DNA from: Bradyrhizobium sp. G127
Lineage (GTDB): Bacteria > Pseudomonadota > Alphaproteobacteria > Rhizobiales > Xanthobacteraceae
Length of the DNA: 64,000 nt
Assembly: GCF_021502575.1 (NCBI RefSeq)
Contig: NZ_JAKFGN010000001.1
Location: 1,426,001-1,490,000 of the forward strand
Direction of reading: 5' to 3'
Positions 1-8,269 of the stretch are shown piece after piece. The notes beneath the pieces were generated by a model. It ran no database searches. It was not told where the DNA came from and worked only from the letters and a program-made list of their open reading frames with translations. Each line of letters begins with the position of its first letter. The stretch's first letter is position 1. Position numbers and translations under genes: made by a program.

Positions 1-51
1 GACGCAGCGCAGAACAGGGCGCTAAATTCATTGCTTTTGAAAGGCCTCGCA

Positions 52-189
52 ATGTCCAAGACTGCTTCCATCGGGTTCTCCCCTTCAAACGGGCTGTTTC
101 GTCAGCTGCTTGCTTTTGTTGACAATTTTCTGATGAAGAGCGCGCGGATTTCCGTGCAGAATGGCGATCTGCCGCGGTTCGGACTCTGA
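52..189 (+). CDS. small protein of unknown function (45 aa)
   Basis: Reads ATG to TGA with no interruption and gives a 45-residue protein: a Ser/Thr-rich start, a hydrophobic-amphipathic middle (FRQLLAFVDNFLMKSARI) and the ending NGDLPRFGL. I recall small alphaproteobacterial proteins of this shape (GLF..., one helix, terminal FGL), but I cannot name a family. It is followed by a good terminator, which supports a short independent transcript. No strong Shine-Dalgarno is seen (AGGCCT lies about 8 nt upstream). The reading is plausible rather than certain. Confidence 0.5.
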   Translation: MSKTASIGFSPSNGLFRQLLAFVDNFLMKSARISVQNGDLPRFGL

Positions 190-247
190 GGATTAAACCA
201 CTGACAGCTCGCCGTTAAACGCGAGCGTGGTTCTTGATGGTGTTGTG

Positions 248-274
248 AAAGGCTCCGGTTTTCCGGAGCCTTTT
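248..274 (+). terminator. rho-independent terminator after the 45-aa gene
   Basis: An 8-bp perfect GC-rich stem (GGCTCCGG / CCGGAGCC) with a TTTT loop is followed by TTTT and flanked by AAA upstream. It separates the small gene from the organic-acid locus. Confidence 0.8.
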
Positions 275-341
275 CGCTATGCGGATCCAAAGTTCGATGC
301 CGCAGCGCCAGAGAGCCGCGTCCAGAATAACTCTTGTGTCC

Positions 342-358
342 TGGCATATCGCATACAA
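342..358 (+). promoter_or_regulatory. operator site A of the organic-acid regulon
   Basis: The sequence is TGGCATATCGCATACAA, one of four 17-bp near-palindromes in this locus. It lies 80 nt before the ATG of a decayed MFS remnant and upstream of tctC. The leader after it is collinear with the leader of site B. A GntR/FCD-type regulator is an inference from the inverted-repeat form; no such gene is in the window. Confidence 0.6.
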
Positions 359-421
359 CGATGCGTCTCAGGCAGCAGCTGTCGGCTTCTCAATCAGAAC
401 AGCGCGCCTTGGGGAGGGACA

Positions 422-600
422 ATGGCTGATACCGTTTGTGCGGTGTCGTTGCTGCCGGACCAGGCATCGACGGATGGCGCGATGGCTATCGGCGCGAACT
501 CCCTGACAATAATTGCGGCTGATCGTCTGAGCGGATTTCGATGCGCTACGATTGAATTTTGGTTGGATATCCCTGGAGGCAGGCGGACGGGCGTCACTAG
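422..600 (+). pseudogene. remnant of an OFA-type MFS transporter 5' end
   Basis: The 80 nt from site A to this ATG align without gaps to the 79 nt between site B and the start of the intact MFS gene (shared parts include CTGTCG and AGAACAG-GCGCCT-GGGAG). Past the start codon, similarity continues at low level: MADTV matches MTDAV, then AIG...IIAADRLSGF matches AIG...MIANYQYGW, and FWLDI matches FVPDI. The frame then runs to a stop at 643 with no further MFS sequence. I read this as a truncated, decayed duplicate whose operator and leader now precede tctC. An unrelated 73-aa ORF is the alternative. Confidence 0.45.
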
Positions 601-686
601 AACGAGATCCATAAACTGCCCGCAAGGCAGACTTCGAAGTTAAGCCGCCGTTGAGCGGCGTGAAACAACGGGTGGGAGAAAACGCG

Positions 687-1706
687 ATGATGTTGTCGTC
701 TAATCGAACGTTAGGTCTTGCACTGGGTGTTGGGGTTGCGGTGGGGGCGGCCTTCACTGCTATTCCCGCCTCGGCGGCGTGGGAGCCGACCCGGCCGGTC
801 GAGATCGTCGTACCCGCAGGCACCGGCGGCGGCGCGGACCAGATGGCGCGCACGATCCAAGGCATCGTTACCAAACATAGCCTGATGAAGCAGCCGCTGG
901 TGGTGGTGAACAAGGCAGGCGGCGCGGGGGGGGAGGGTTTTCTCGACGTCAAGAGTTCGGTCGGAAACCCGCATAAGCTCGTTATTACCCTCTCGAATCT
1001 TTTCACCACGCCGTTGGGAACCGGCATTCCTTTCAGCCACAAGGATCTGACGCCCGTCGCGATGATGGCGCTCGATGAATTCATTCTGTGGGTGAATGCG
1101 GACAGCCCCTACAAAACTGTGAAGGATTACATCGAGGCCGTGAAGGCGAAGCCCGGTGAATTCAAGATGGGCGGCACCGGCTCGAAGCAGGAAGACCAGA
1201 TCATCACGGTCGCGATCGAGAAAGCGTCCGGCACCAAGTTCACTTACATCCCTTACCGCGGCGGTGGTGAAGTGGCCGTTCAGCTTGTTGGCAAGCACAT
1301 CGATTCCACCGTCAACAATCCGATCGAAGCTGTCGCGCAATGGCGCGGCGGCGCCGTCCGCCCGCTCTGCGTGTTCGATGCCAAGCCGCTTCCTTACAAG
1401 GACGCGATGGCCGACGGAAAAGCCTGGGGCGATATCCCGACATGCAAGTCGCAAGGGCTGGATGTCGAATATCTGATGCTGCGTGGATTCTTCACGTCGC
1501 CAAAAGCGACCAAGGATCAGGTCGACTACTACGTCAACGTGCTCAAGAAAGTACGTGAAACGCCGGAATGGCAGACGCTGATGAAGGACGGCGCCTTCAA
1601 TCAGACCCTGATGGTCGGTTCCGAATATTCGGCATGGGTCGAGAATGAAGAAAAGCGCCATCAGGCGCTGATGAAGGACGCAGGCTTCCTGGCTGCATCT
1701 CAATAA
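687..1706 (+). CDS. tctC: tripartite tricarboxylate transporter substrate-binding protein
   Basis: This is the periplasmic solute receptor of a TTT (TctABC) system, 339 aa, the usual size. The signal peptide covers roughly residues 1-30 (basic start, LALGVGVAVGAAF core, ASAAW cleavage region). The mature part begins WEPTRPVEIVVPAGTGGGAD, the classic Bug-receptor opening. Start chosen at ATG 687 because GGTGGGAG lies 8 nt upstream; a TTG at 651 is in frame but lacks these signals. It is first in a tctC-tctB-tctA operon behind operator A and the MFS remnant. The substrate is probably a di- or tricarboxylate or related acid, not determinable from sequence. Confidence 0.93.
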   Translation: MMLSSNRTLGLALGVGVAVGAAFTAIPASAAWEPTRPVEIVVPAGTGGGADQMARTIQGIVTKHSLMKQPLVVVNKAGGAGGEGFLDVKSSVGNPHKLVITLSNLFTTPLGTGIPFSHKDLTPVAMMALDEFILWVNADSPYKTVKDYIEAVKAKPGEFKMGGTGSKQEDQIITVAIEKASGTKFTYIPYRGGGEVAVQLVGKHIDSTVNNPIEAVAQWRGGAVRPLCVFDAKPLPYKDAMADGKAWGDIPTCKSQGLDVEYLMLRGFFTSPKATKDQVDYYVNVLKKVRETPEWQTLMKDGAFNQTLMVGSEYSAWVENEEKRHQALMKDAGFLAASQ

Positions 1707-1769
1707 CTCGAGTGACCAACCACTGCCGGCGGATTTTTCCGCCGGCAGGATTTCAGCGCGGGAAGAAAC

Positions 1770-2273
1770 ATGAGCGGGCATTCTGGAACGGATCAGCGCG
1801 GTCCATCGCATCGATGGACGGAACTGGGTGTTGGCGTGTTCTGCATCCTGCTGGGTGCGATCACGATCATCGGCAGTCTCAAGGTCGGAATTGGCTGGGG
1901 ACCGGAAGGTCCGAAATCCGGATTCTTTCCGTTTTACATCGGCGTCATCATCGTTCTCGCGAGTGCCGTGAATTGCACTCAGCTTTTAATGGAGCAGGAT
2001 GACGGCCGGCTGTTCTCTGAATGGGGACAGCTTCGCCAGGTTCTTTGCGTTCTCATTCCGACCACGATCTATGCCCTGATCATTCCGTATCTCGGTATCT
2101 ACGTGTCATCGGTCATTCTCATCGCATTGTTCATGCGATGGCTCGGCAAATATCCGTGGAGCACCACAGCTGCGGTGGCCTTCGGTACACCCGTCGCGAT
2201 CTACCTGTTCTTCGAAAAATGGTTCCTCATTCCGCTGCCCAAAGGACCATTGGAAGACCTGCTCGGTCTCTAG
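1770..2273 (+). CDS. tctB: tripartite tricarboxylate transporter small membrane subunit
   Basis: A 167-aa membrane protein of the TctB family with about four hydrophobic segments. TM1 lies near residues 18-38, followed by the family-typical PKSGFFPFYIG stretch, then helices around 45-65, 85-110 and 125-150. TctB is the small 4-TM subunit that partners the large TctA permease. It sits 63 nt after tctC and 29 nt before tctA in one transcription unit. Confidence 0.88.
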   Translation: MSGHSGTDQRGPSHRWTELGVGVFCILLGAITIIGSLKVGIGWGPEGPKSGFFPFYIGVIIVLASAVNCTQLLMEQDDGRLFSEWGQLRQVLCVLIPTTIYALIIPYLGIYVSSVILIALFMRWLGKYPWSTTAAVAFGTPVAIYLFFEKWFLIPLPKGPLEDLLGL

Positions 2274-2302
2274 AATCTCAAGCTGCGGTTGGGAATATCG
2301 AT

Positions 2303-3814
2303 ATGGAAGAAATTGCAAATCTGTTTCACGGCTTCGCGACGGTGCTGCAGCCGTTCAATATTCTGGTGATGATCATCGGTATCGTCCTCGGTGTGATCAT
2401 CGGGGTGCTGCCCGGCCTCGGCGGCGCGAATGGCGTGGCGATCCTGCTGCCGCTGACCTTCAGCATGCCGCCGACCTCGGCCATCATCATGCTGTCGTGC
2501 ATCTACTGGGGTGCGCTGTTTGGCGGCGCGATCACGTCGGTGCTGTTCAATATACCCGGCGAGCCATGGTCCGTGGCCACGACATTCGACGGCCATCCCA
2601 TGGCGCAGAAGGGTAAGGCAGGCGAGGCGCTTACTGCTGCGTTCACTTCGTCCTTCGTCGGCGCATTGTTCGCCGTGATCATGATCACGCTGGTCGCCCC
2701 GCTGGTTGCGAAATTCGCGCTGCAGTTTGGTCCCGCGGAAAAGTTCGCAGTGTTCTTTATCGCATTCTGCAGCTTCATCGGCATGGGCAAGGAGCCGCCA
2801 TTCAAGACAATTGTCGCGATGATGATCGGGTTCGCGCTCGCCTCGGTGGGGCTGGACAGCATCACTGGACAATTGCGGCTGACCTTCGGTTTCACCGAGA
2901 TGCTCAATGGCTTCGATTTCCTGATCGCGGTCATCGGCCTGTTCGGAATCGGCGAAATCCTTCTCACCATGGAAGAGGGGCTCAACTTCAGAGGCAAGCC
3001 CGCCAAGATCAATGTGAAGGTCGTGTGGGAGACGTGGAAGGAGCTTCCGCGCTACTGGGCGACGTCGTTGCGGTCGTGCCTGATCGGCGTGTGGATGGGC
3101 GTTTCCCCGGCCGGCGCAACGCCCGCGTCCTTCATGAGCTATGGCATTGCCAAGCGCATGTCGAAACACGGCAAGAATTTCGGCAAGGGCGAGATTGAGG
3201 GTGTGGTGGCGCCTGAAACCGCCGCGCATGCGGCGGGCACTGCTGCCTTGCTGCCGATGCTGTCGCTTGGTGTACCGGGATCGCCGACGGCTGCGGTGCT
3301 GCTGGGCGGCTTGCTGATCTGGGGCCTGCAGCCCGGGCCGCTGCTGTTCGTCGAGCAAAAGGACTTTGTCTGGGGTCTGATCGCCAGCATGTATCTCGGC
3401 AATCTCGTCGGACTGCTCGTGGTGCTGACCTGTGTGCCGCTGTTCGCAGCCATCCTGCGCATTCCGTTCAGCATTATCGCGCCGGTCATTCTCGTGCTGT
3501 GCGCCATCGGCGCATATACCGTGCACAACAACACCTTCGACGTCGTGATGATGATGGTGTTCGGCGTGGTCGGCTACGTCATGAAGAAGTGCAACTATCC
3601 GATGGCACCGCTGGTGCTTGCCATCGTGCTCGGCGACAAGGCGGAGGAAGCGTTCCGGCAATCGCTGCTCGGATCGCAAGGCAGCCTTGGCGTGTTCTTC
3701 TCCAACGGTCTTGTCGGATCGATTATGACGCTCGGCCTGATCGCACTGTTCTGGCCAATGATTTCCAACGGTTGGACCTGGCTGTTCTCGCGCACACCGA
3801 AGACGGCGTTGTGA
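2303..3814 (+). CDS. tctA: tripartite tricarboxylate transporter large permease
   Basis: A 503-aa polytopic inner-membrane protein, the normal TctA length. The N-terminal half carries the family signature GVLPGLGGANGVAILLPLTF, and the C-terminal half repeats it as the LLPMLSLGVPGSPTAAVLLGG region; these two re-entrant motifs are characteristic of TctA. Start chosen at ATG 2303 (MEEIANLFHG), since reading further upstream would overlap tctB in another frame. With TctC and TctB it forms a secondary, ion-gradient-driven organic-acid importer. A terminator follows. Confidence 0.95.
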   Translation: MEEIANLFHGFATVLQPFNILVMIIGIVLGVIIGVLPGLGGANGVAILLPLTFSMPPTSAIIMLSCIYWGALFGGAITSVLFNIPGEPWSVATTFDGHPMAQKGKAGEALTAAFTSSFVGALFAVIMITLVAPLVAKFALQFGPAEKFAVFFIAFCSFIGMGKEPPFKTIVAMMIGFALASVGLDSITGQLRLTFGFTEMLNGFDFLIAVIGLFGIGEILLTMEEGLNFRGKPAKINVKVVWETWKELPRYWATSLRSCLIGVWMGVSPAGATPASFMSYGIAKRMSKHGKNFGKGEIEGVVAPETAAHAAGTAALLPMLSLGVPGSPTAAVLLGGLLIWGLQPGPLLFVEQKDFVWGLIASMYLGNLVGLLVVLTCVPLFAAILRIPFSIIAPVILVLCAIGAYTVHNNTFDVVMMMVFGVVGYVMKKCNYPMAPLVLAIVLGDKAEEAFRQSLLGSQGSLGVFFSNGLVGSIMTLGLIALFWPMISNGWTWLFSRTPKTAL

Positions 3815-3934
3815 GAGTGGAGGAAACGACCGAATCTTCCAGGGGCTAAGCTAGGCAGTTAGTTCAAGCTGCGCGTTCAAGGCATTGGAGGCAGGCATCA
3901 ACCGCTCTCGCCTTTGCCAGGGGCCAAATAACAT

Positions 3935-3966
3935 GGGCTCCGGCTTCCGCCGGAGCCCTTTTTCTT
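3935..3966 (+). terminator. terminator of the tctCBA operon
   Basis: A 9-bp stem GGGCTCCGG / CCGGAGCCC with a 6-nt loop is followed by TTTTTCTTT. It closes the tct operon about 120 nt after tctA. The rest of 3815-4122 holds operator B and the MFS leader; no gene is seen. Confidence 0.85.
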
Positions 3967-4043
3967 TGCCGCCTTCCCGGTGGCTCCCCGTTTTTCCGCA
4001 TCGTGAAAAAAGCGGATACCACCCCACAATACCTCTTGCGAGA

Positions 4044-4060
4044 TGGCATATCGTATACCA
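4044..4060 (+). promoter_or_regulatory. operator site B upstream of the MFS transporter
   Basis: The sequence TGGCATATCGTATACCA is the best palindrome of the four (arms TGGCATA and TATACCA around TCG). It starts 79 nt before the MFS start codon. Confidence 0.65.
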
Positions 4061-4122
4061 GACTGGTGTTCTGGTAGCGCCTGTCGCCAAACTCAACAGA
4101 ACAGGGCGCCTCGGGAGGAACG

Positions 4123-5415
4123 ATGACTGATGCAGTTCATACGGCGGCTCCGGCGGCCGCACGCGTTAGCGATACCTATCGGTGGGTTCAGTTGGCAATC
4201 GGCGTCGGCGCCATGGTCATGATCGCCAACTATCAATACGGCTGGACGTTCTTCGTCCCCGACATTCAGAAAAAATTCAGATGGGATCGCGCGTCGATCC
4301 AGTGGGCCTTCACGCTGTTCGTATTGTTCGAGACGTGGCTGGTCCCGGTCGAAGGCTGGTTCGTCGACAAGTACGGCCCGCGTATCGTCGTTCTCGTCGG
4401 CGGCATTCTGTGCGCGATAGGCTGGGCCATCAACGCGCAGGCGACATCGCTCAACGGATTCTATCTCGGCATGATCATCGCGGGCATCGGTGCCGGCGGT
4501 GTTTACGGCACCTGCGTCGGCAACGCGCTGAAGTGGTTTCCCGACAAGCGCGGCCTCGCGGCGGGCATCACCGCCGCGGGCTTCGGCGCCGGCTCCGCGC
4601 TCACGGTCGCGCCGATCCAGGCGATGATCAAGAACGACGGCTTCCAGAACACCTTCCTCTATTTCGGTCTGGGGCAGGGCATCATCATTGTCATTCTGTC
4701 GTTCCTGTTGTTCGCGCCGAAGACCGGGCAGGTGCCGCCGCCGGTGGTCAATGCTGCGCTTCAGCAGACGCGGCGCAACTATTTGCCGACCGAAGTCATT
4801 CGGCATCCGATTTTCTGGCTGATGTACTTCATGTTCGTCATTGTCGGCGCGGGCGGATTGATGGTCACCGCGAACCTCAAGCCGATTGCCGTCGACTGGA
4901 AGGTCGACAGTGTTCCAGTCACGCTGATGGCGATGACGATGACCGCGGTCACCTTCGCCGCGACCATCGATCGTGTGCTCAACGGTCTGACGCGGCCGTT
5001 CTTCGGCTGGATCTCCGACATGATCGGCCGCGAGAACACCATGTTCATCGCGTTCGGCATGGAAGGCGTCGGCATCTATCTGTTGTACTTGTGGGGACAC
5101 GATCCGGTGTGGTTCGTGCTGCTCTCCGGTTTCGTGTTCTTCGCGTGGGGCGAGATCTACTCGCTCTTCCCCTCGACCTGCACCGACACGTTCGGGTCGA
5201 AGTTCGCGACCACCAATGCGGGGCTGCTCTACACCGCGAAGGGAACGGCGGCGCTGCTCGTTCCTGCTGCGAACTACATGCAGCAGAGCTCGGGCACCTG
5301 GGACACGGTCTTCATCGTGGCGGCGGGTGCCAACATCCTCGCCTCGCTGCTGGCCATCGTGCTGCTGAAGCCGTGGCGCAAGTCGGTCGTCGAAAAATCG
5401 ATGGCGACGGCCTGA
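4123..5415 (+). CDS. OFA-family (oxalate/formate antiporter type) MFS transporter
   Basis: A 430-aa, 12-TM major facilitator of the oxalate/formate antiporter family. Family marks are the N-terminal YGWTFFVPDIQKKF, the TM2-TM3 loop DKYGPRIVV, GTCVGNALKWFPDKRGLAAG in the middle, and the second-half loop GWISDMIGRENTMFIAF. Lys373 in TAKGTA could correspond to the pore lysine of OxlT; that needs an alignment. A strong ribosome site (GGGAGGA) precedes ATG 4123. It has its own operator and terminator. Likely an exchanger or importer of a small carboxylate; oxalate itself is not proven. Confidence 0.9.
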   Translation: MTDAVHTAAPAAARVSDTYRWVQLAIGVGAMVMIANYQYGWTFFVPDIQKKFRWDRASIQWAFTLFVLFETWLVPVEGWFVDKYGPRIVVLVGGILCAIGWAINAQATSLNGFYLGMIIAGIGAGGVYGTCVGNALKWFPDKRGLAAGITAAGFGAGSALTVAPIQAMIKNDGFQNTFLYFGLGQGIIIVILSFLLFAPKTGQVPPPVVNAALQQTRRNYLPTEVIRHPIFWLMYFMFVIVGAGGLMVTANLKPIAVDWKVDSVPVTLMAMTMTAVTFAATIDRVLNGLTRPFFGWISDMIGRENTMFIAFGMEGVGIYLLYLWGHDPVWFVLLSGFVFFAWGEIYSLFPSTCTDTFGSKFATTNAGLLYTAKGTAALLVPAANYMQQSSGTWDTVFIVAAGANILASLLAIVLLKPWRKSVVEKSMATA

Positions 5416-5439
5416 CGCCTAACGATTGACGAACTCGAA

Positions 5440-5476
5440 AGCGCGCTCATCTGACGCTGAGCGCGCTTTTCCTTTT
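5440..5476 (+). terminator. terminator of the MFS gene
   Basis: Stem AGCGCGCTCA / TGAGCGCGCT with an 8-nt loop, followed by TTTCCTTTT, just after the MFS stop codon. Confidence 0.85.
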
Positions 5477-5530
5477 CCGGAATCGATCGCGCAAAACCGA
5501 TTGACTCGCGCCAAGCACGCAGGCAATCTC

Positions 5531-5547
5531 TGGTATACATAATACAA
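5531..5547 (+). promoter_or_regulatory. operator site C upstream of the sucCD-like operon
   Basis: TGGTATACATAATACAA is a diverged copy of the 17-bp operator, 71 nt before the start of the sucC-like gene. Confidence 0.55.
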
Positions 5548-5617
5548 GACGGCGGACGAACCTATAAGTCCCTGAAAACAGGGCATTTCTCGACCTAAGT
5601 CACGATGGGAGGAAGCC

Positions 5618-6820
5618 ATGAATATCCACGAGTATCAGGGCAAGGCCGTCCTGAAAAAATTCGGTGTGGCGGTGTCGGCGGGCGCGCCGGCCTTCACGGT
5701 TGAAGAAGCCATCGCTGCGGCGAAGTCGCTGCCGGGTCCGGTGTATGTCGTGAAATCGCAGATCCATGCCGGCGGCCGCGGCAAGGGCAAGTTCGTTGGC
5801 TTGCCTGCTGATGCCAAAGGCGGCGTGCGGCTGGCGAAGTCGGTCGATGAGGTCGCCGCGTTTGCAAAAGAGATGCTCGGCCGGACTCTCGTCACCGTGC
5901 AGACCGGCCCGGCCGGCAAGCAGGTCAACCGGCTCTACATCGAGGACGGCTCCGACATCTCGAAAGAGTTCTATCTCTCGATGCTGGTCGATCGCGAAAC
6001 CTCGCGCATTGCCTTCGTGGTCTCCACCGAAGGGGGCATGGACATCGAGAAGGTAGCGCACGACGCGCCGGAAAAAATCGTCACGTTCTCGGTGGATCCC
6101 GCAACCGGCGTGATGGCGCATCACGGACGCCACGTCGCGCAGGTGCTGGGACTGTCCGGCGATCTCGCCAAGCAGGCTTCGAGCCTGACCGCACAGCTTT
6201 ACAACGCGTTCGTCACCACTGACATGGCGATGCTGGAAATCAATCCGCTGGTGGTGACCAAGCAGGGCGAGCTACGCTGCCTCGACGCCAAGATCAGTTT
6301 CGATTCCAACGCGCTCTATCGCCATCCCGATCTGCTGAAGCTGCGCGACCTCACCGAAGAAGACGACAAGGAAATCGAGGCGTCGAAATACGATCTGAAC
6401 TACATCGCGCTTGAGGGCACCATCGGCTGCATGGTCAACGGCGCGGGTCTCGCGATGGCGACCATGGACATCATCAAGCTCTATGGCGCCACACCGGCGA
6501 ACTTCCTCGACGTCGGCGGCGGCGCCACCAAGGAGAAGGTCGCTGCCGCGTTCAAGATCATTACGTCCGATCCGAATGTGCGGGGCATCCTGGTCAACAT
6601 CTTCGGCGGCATCATGCGTTGCGATGTGGTGGCCGAAGGCGTGGTCGCCGCCGTGCGCGAGGTGGGGCTGGGTGTTCCGCTGGTGGTGCGCCTTGAAGGC
6701 ACCAACGTCGAACTCGGCAAAAAGGTCATTGCGGATTCCGGACTGAATGTCGTTGCCGCCGACGATCTCGACGACGCCGCGCAGAAAATCGTTCGCGCCA
6801 CACGGAAGGAGGCCGCGTAA
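5618..6820 (+). CDS. sucC: succinyl-CoA-synthetase-type ligase, beta subunit
   Basis: A 400-aa ADP-forming acyl-CoA ligase beta subunit: an ATP-grasp domain (about 1-240, starting [17 protein letters not shown], with the nucleotide-binding [13 protein letters not shown]) and a CoA-ligase domain (about 250-395, with [16 protein letters not shown] and [13 protein letters not shown]). Overall it is very like alphaproteobacterial SucC, but MtkA malate-CoA ligases belong to the same family. The neighbours are carboxylate transporters rather than sucAB or mdh, so I infer a specialised paralogue activating an imported acid. It is translationally coupled to the alpha subunit. The symbol denotes family, not proven substrate. 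Confidence 0.85.
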   Translation: MNIHEYQGKAVLKKFGVAVSAGAPAFTVEEAIAAAKSLPGPVYVVKSQIHAGGRGKGKFVGLPADAKGGVRLAKSVDEVAAFAKEMLGRTLVTVQTGPAGKQVNRLYIEDGSDISKEFYLSMLVDRETSRIAFVVSTEGGMDIEKVAHDAPEKIVTFSVDPATGVMAHHGRHVAQVLGLSGDLAKQASSLTAQLYNAFVTTDMAMLEINPLVVTKQGELRCLDAKISFDSNALYRHPDLLKLRDLTEEDDKEIEASKYDLNYIALEGTIGCMVNGAGLAMATMDIIKLYGATPANFLDVGGGATKEKVAAAFKIITSDPNVRGILVNIFGGIMRCDVVAEGVVAAVREVGLGVPLVVRLEGTNVELGKKVIADSGLNVVAADDLDDAAQKIVRATRKEAA

Positions 6821-7704
6821 TGGCCATTCTCATCGACAGCCATACAAAAGTGATTTGCCAGGGTTTTACCGGCAAAAATGGCACGTTTCATTCGGAGCAG
6901 GCGGCGCTTTACGGCACGCAGATGGTCGGCGGCACATCGCCGGGCAAGGGCGGCACCGAGCATCTCGGACTTCCTGTATTCGATACGGTGGCCGAGGCGC
7001 GGGCAAAAACCGGCGCGGATGCCAGCGTGATCTATGTGCCGCCGCCGGGTGCTGCGGATGCGATTTGCGAAGGGGTCGATGCGGAGGTGCCGCTGATCGT
7101 CTGCATTACCGAAGGCATTCCGGTGACCGACATGGTGCGCGTCAAGCGTGCGCTGGAAGGGTCGAAGTCGCGGCTGATCGGACCGAACTGTCCCGGCGTG
7201 ATGACGGCGGGCGAATGCAAGATCGGAATCATGCCCGGCAATATTTTCAAGAAAGGCAATGTCGGCATCGTGTCGCGTTCCGGCACGCTGACCTATGAGG
7301 CGGTGTATCAGACCTCCGCCGAAGGTCTCGGTCAGACCACCGCAGTCGGCATCGGCGGCGATCCGGTGAAAGGCACCGACTTCATTTCGATGCTGGAATT
7401 GTTTCTCGCCGATCCGGACACGAAATCCATCGTGATGATCGGCGAGATCGGCGGCTCGTCGGAAGAAGACGCGGCGCAGTTCATCAAGGACGAGGCGAAG
7501 CGTGGCCGCCGGAAGCCGATGGTCGGCTTCATCGCCGGACGCACCGCGCCTCCCGGCCGCCGCATGGGCCATGCCGGCGCCATCATCTCCGGCGGCAAGG
7601 GCGACGCGGAATCCAAAATTGCCGCGATGGAAGCCGCCGGCATTCGCGTCTCGCCGTCGCCTGCGCGCCTCGGCAAGACGCTGGTGGATGTGTTGCGGGG
7701 ATAG
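6820..7704 (+). CDS. sucD: succinyl-CoA-synthetase-type ligase, alpha subunit
   Basis: A 294-aa alpha subunit that overlaps the beta gene by one base (TAATG). An N-terminal CoA-binding Rossmann domain (residues 1-125, [15 protein letters not shown]) is followed by a ligase domain holding [11 protein letters not shown] and the phosphohistidine loop [15 protein letters not shown], with His251 as the phosphate carrier. The end, [15 protein letters not shown], recalls MtkB (malate-CoA ligase) somewhat more than housekeeping SucD by memory. That fits a dedicated organic-acid CoA ligase; the substrate remains open. Confidence 0.85.
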   Translation: MAILIDSHTKVICQGFTGKNGTFHSEQAALYGTQMVGGTSPGKGGTEHLGLPVFDTVAEARAKTGADASVIYVPPPGAADAICEGVDAEVPLIVCITEGIPVTDMVRVKRALEGSKSRLIGPNCPGVMTAGECKIGIMPGNIFKKGNVGIVSRSGTLTYEAVYQTSAEGLGQTTAVGIGGDPVKGTDFISMLELFLADPDTKSIVMIGEIGGSSEEDAAQFIKDEAKRGRRKPMVGFIAGRTAPPGRRMGHAGAIISGGKGDAESKIAAMEAAGIRVSPSPARLGKTLVDVLRG

Positions 7705-7719
7705 GTCGTAAACGCGCGA

Positions 7720-7766
7720 CCTCATCCTGAGGAGCAACGCGAAGCGTTGCGTCTCGAAGGATGAGG
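7720..7766. repeat. CTCATCC-type palindromic repeat
   Basis: An imperfect palindrome (CCTCATCCTGAGGAG ... CTCGAAGGATGAGG) belonging to the same family as 15608-15719 and 25363-25464. It lies just after sucD and could act as a weak hairpin. Confidence 0.7.
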
Positions 7767-7850
7767 CAGCATCGCGAACTATTTCTTCTCACGGTTACGC
7801 TCCTCACCATGAGGAACGCGTCCACGATTACTTCGCGATGGTGATGTACT

Positions 7851-7966
7851 TCGTGCCGGCGCAGGCCGGGACTCATACGCTTTGGCGTTCGATGGCGCGC
7901 GCAATGAAGCGATCCTCTCTTTGCCGAGAGGGCGGTGATGACGGGTCCCGGCCTGCGCCGGGACGA
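7851..7966. repeat. ~116-bp element with terminal inverted repeats (variant copy)
   Basis: The ends TCGTGCCGGCGCAGGCCGGG and CCCGGCCTGCGCCGGGACGA are inverted repeats of each other. The interior differs from the two close copies at 15469-15585 and 39451-39569, so this is a diverged member. Together with the previous repeat it fills most of the gene-free stretch 7705-8165. Confidence 0.6.
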
Positions 7967-8165
7967 CCAATGACCGAATCCGCGCGGTCTCGACACGCTC
8001 TCAGCCGTCCACTGCAGGCTTTTTTTCATAAGGCCGAATGGCGGCAAACTTCGCCGCAAAAGGCGAAATGGCGTCGGCATGGTGTCGGCGGATCATCTGC
8101 AAGCAACGTTCGCAATCTCGCCTGGGATGCCACCGCAAAAATAGGAATCTGTTCCGATTGACTCT

Positions 8166-8182
8166 TGGCATAATGTATACCA
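8166..8182 (+). promoter_or_regulatory. operator site D upstream of the CBS gene
   Basis: TGGCATAATGTATACCA is a near-perfect copy of the operator, about 100 nt before the CBS-domain gene. A GCGGCCTCGGGGAG leader segment follows, resembling the GCGCCTCGGGAG leader of the MFS gene. Confidence 0.62.
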
Positions 8183-8269
8183 GTATTTTGATGTCAACGA
8201 GGACATCCATCCTCGGACAAGAGCGGCCTCGGGGAGAAGCATCCCCGCCCACAGACCAGGGAGGTTGTG

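Noticed and set aside
9-22. CAGAACAGGGCGC at the window start matching the leader of the MFS gene (4098-4108)
   Set aside because: Only about 12 nt match and no operator copy is visible upstream inside the window, so a fifth regulon member cannot be claimed.
2270-3679. Long open frame antisense to tctA (His/Arg/Asp-rich)
   Set aside because: A GC-skew shadow of a certain transporter gene; composition is non-protein-like and there is no ribosome site. Similar shadows oppose most genes here.
4182-5429. 415-codon open frame within the MFS gene in another frame
   Set aside because: Arg/His/Gly-rich translation typical of an off-frame reading in GC-rich DNA; the MFS frame is unmistakable.
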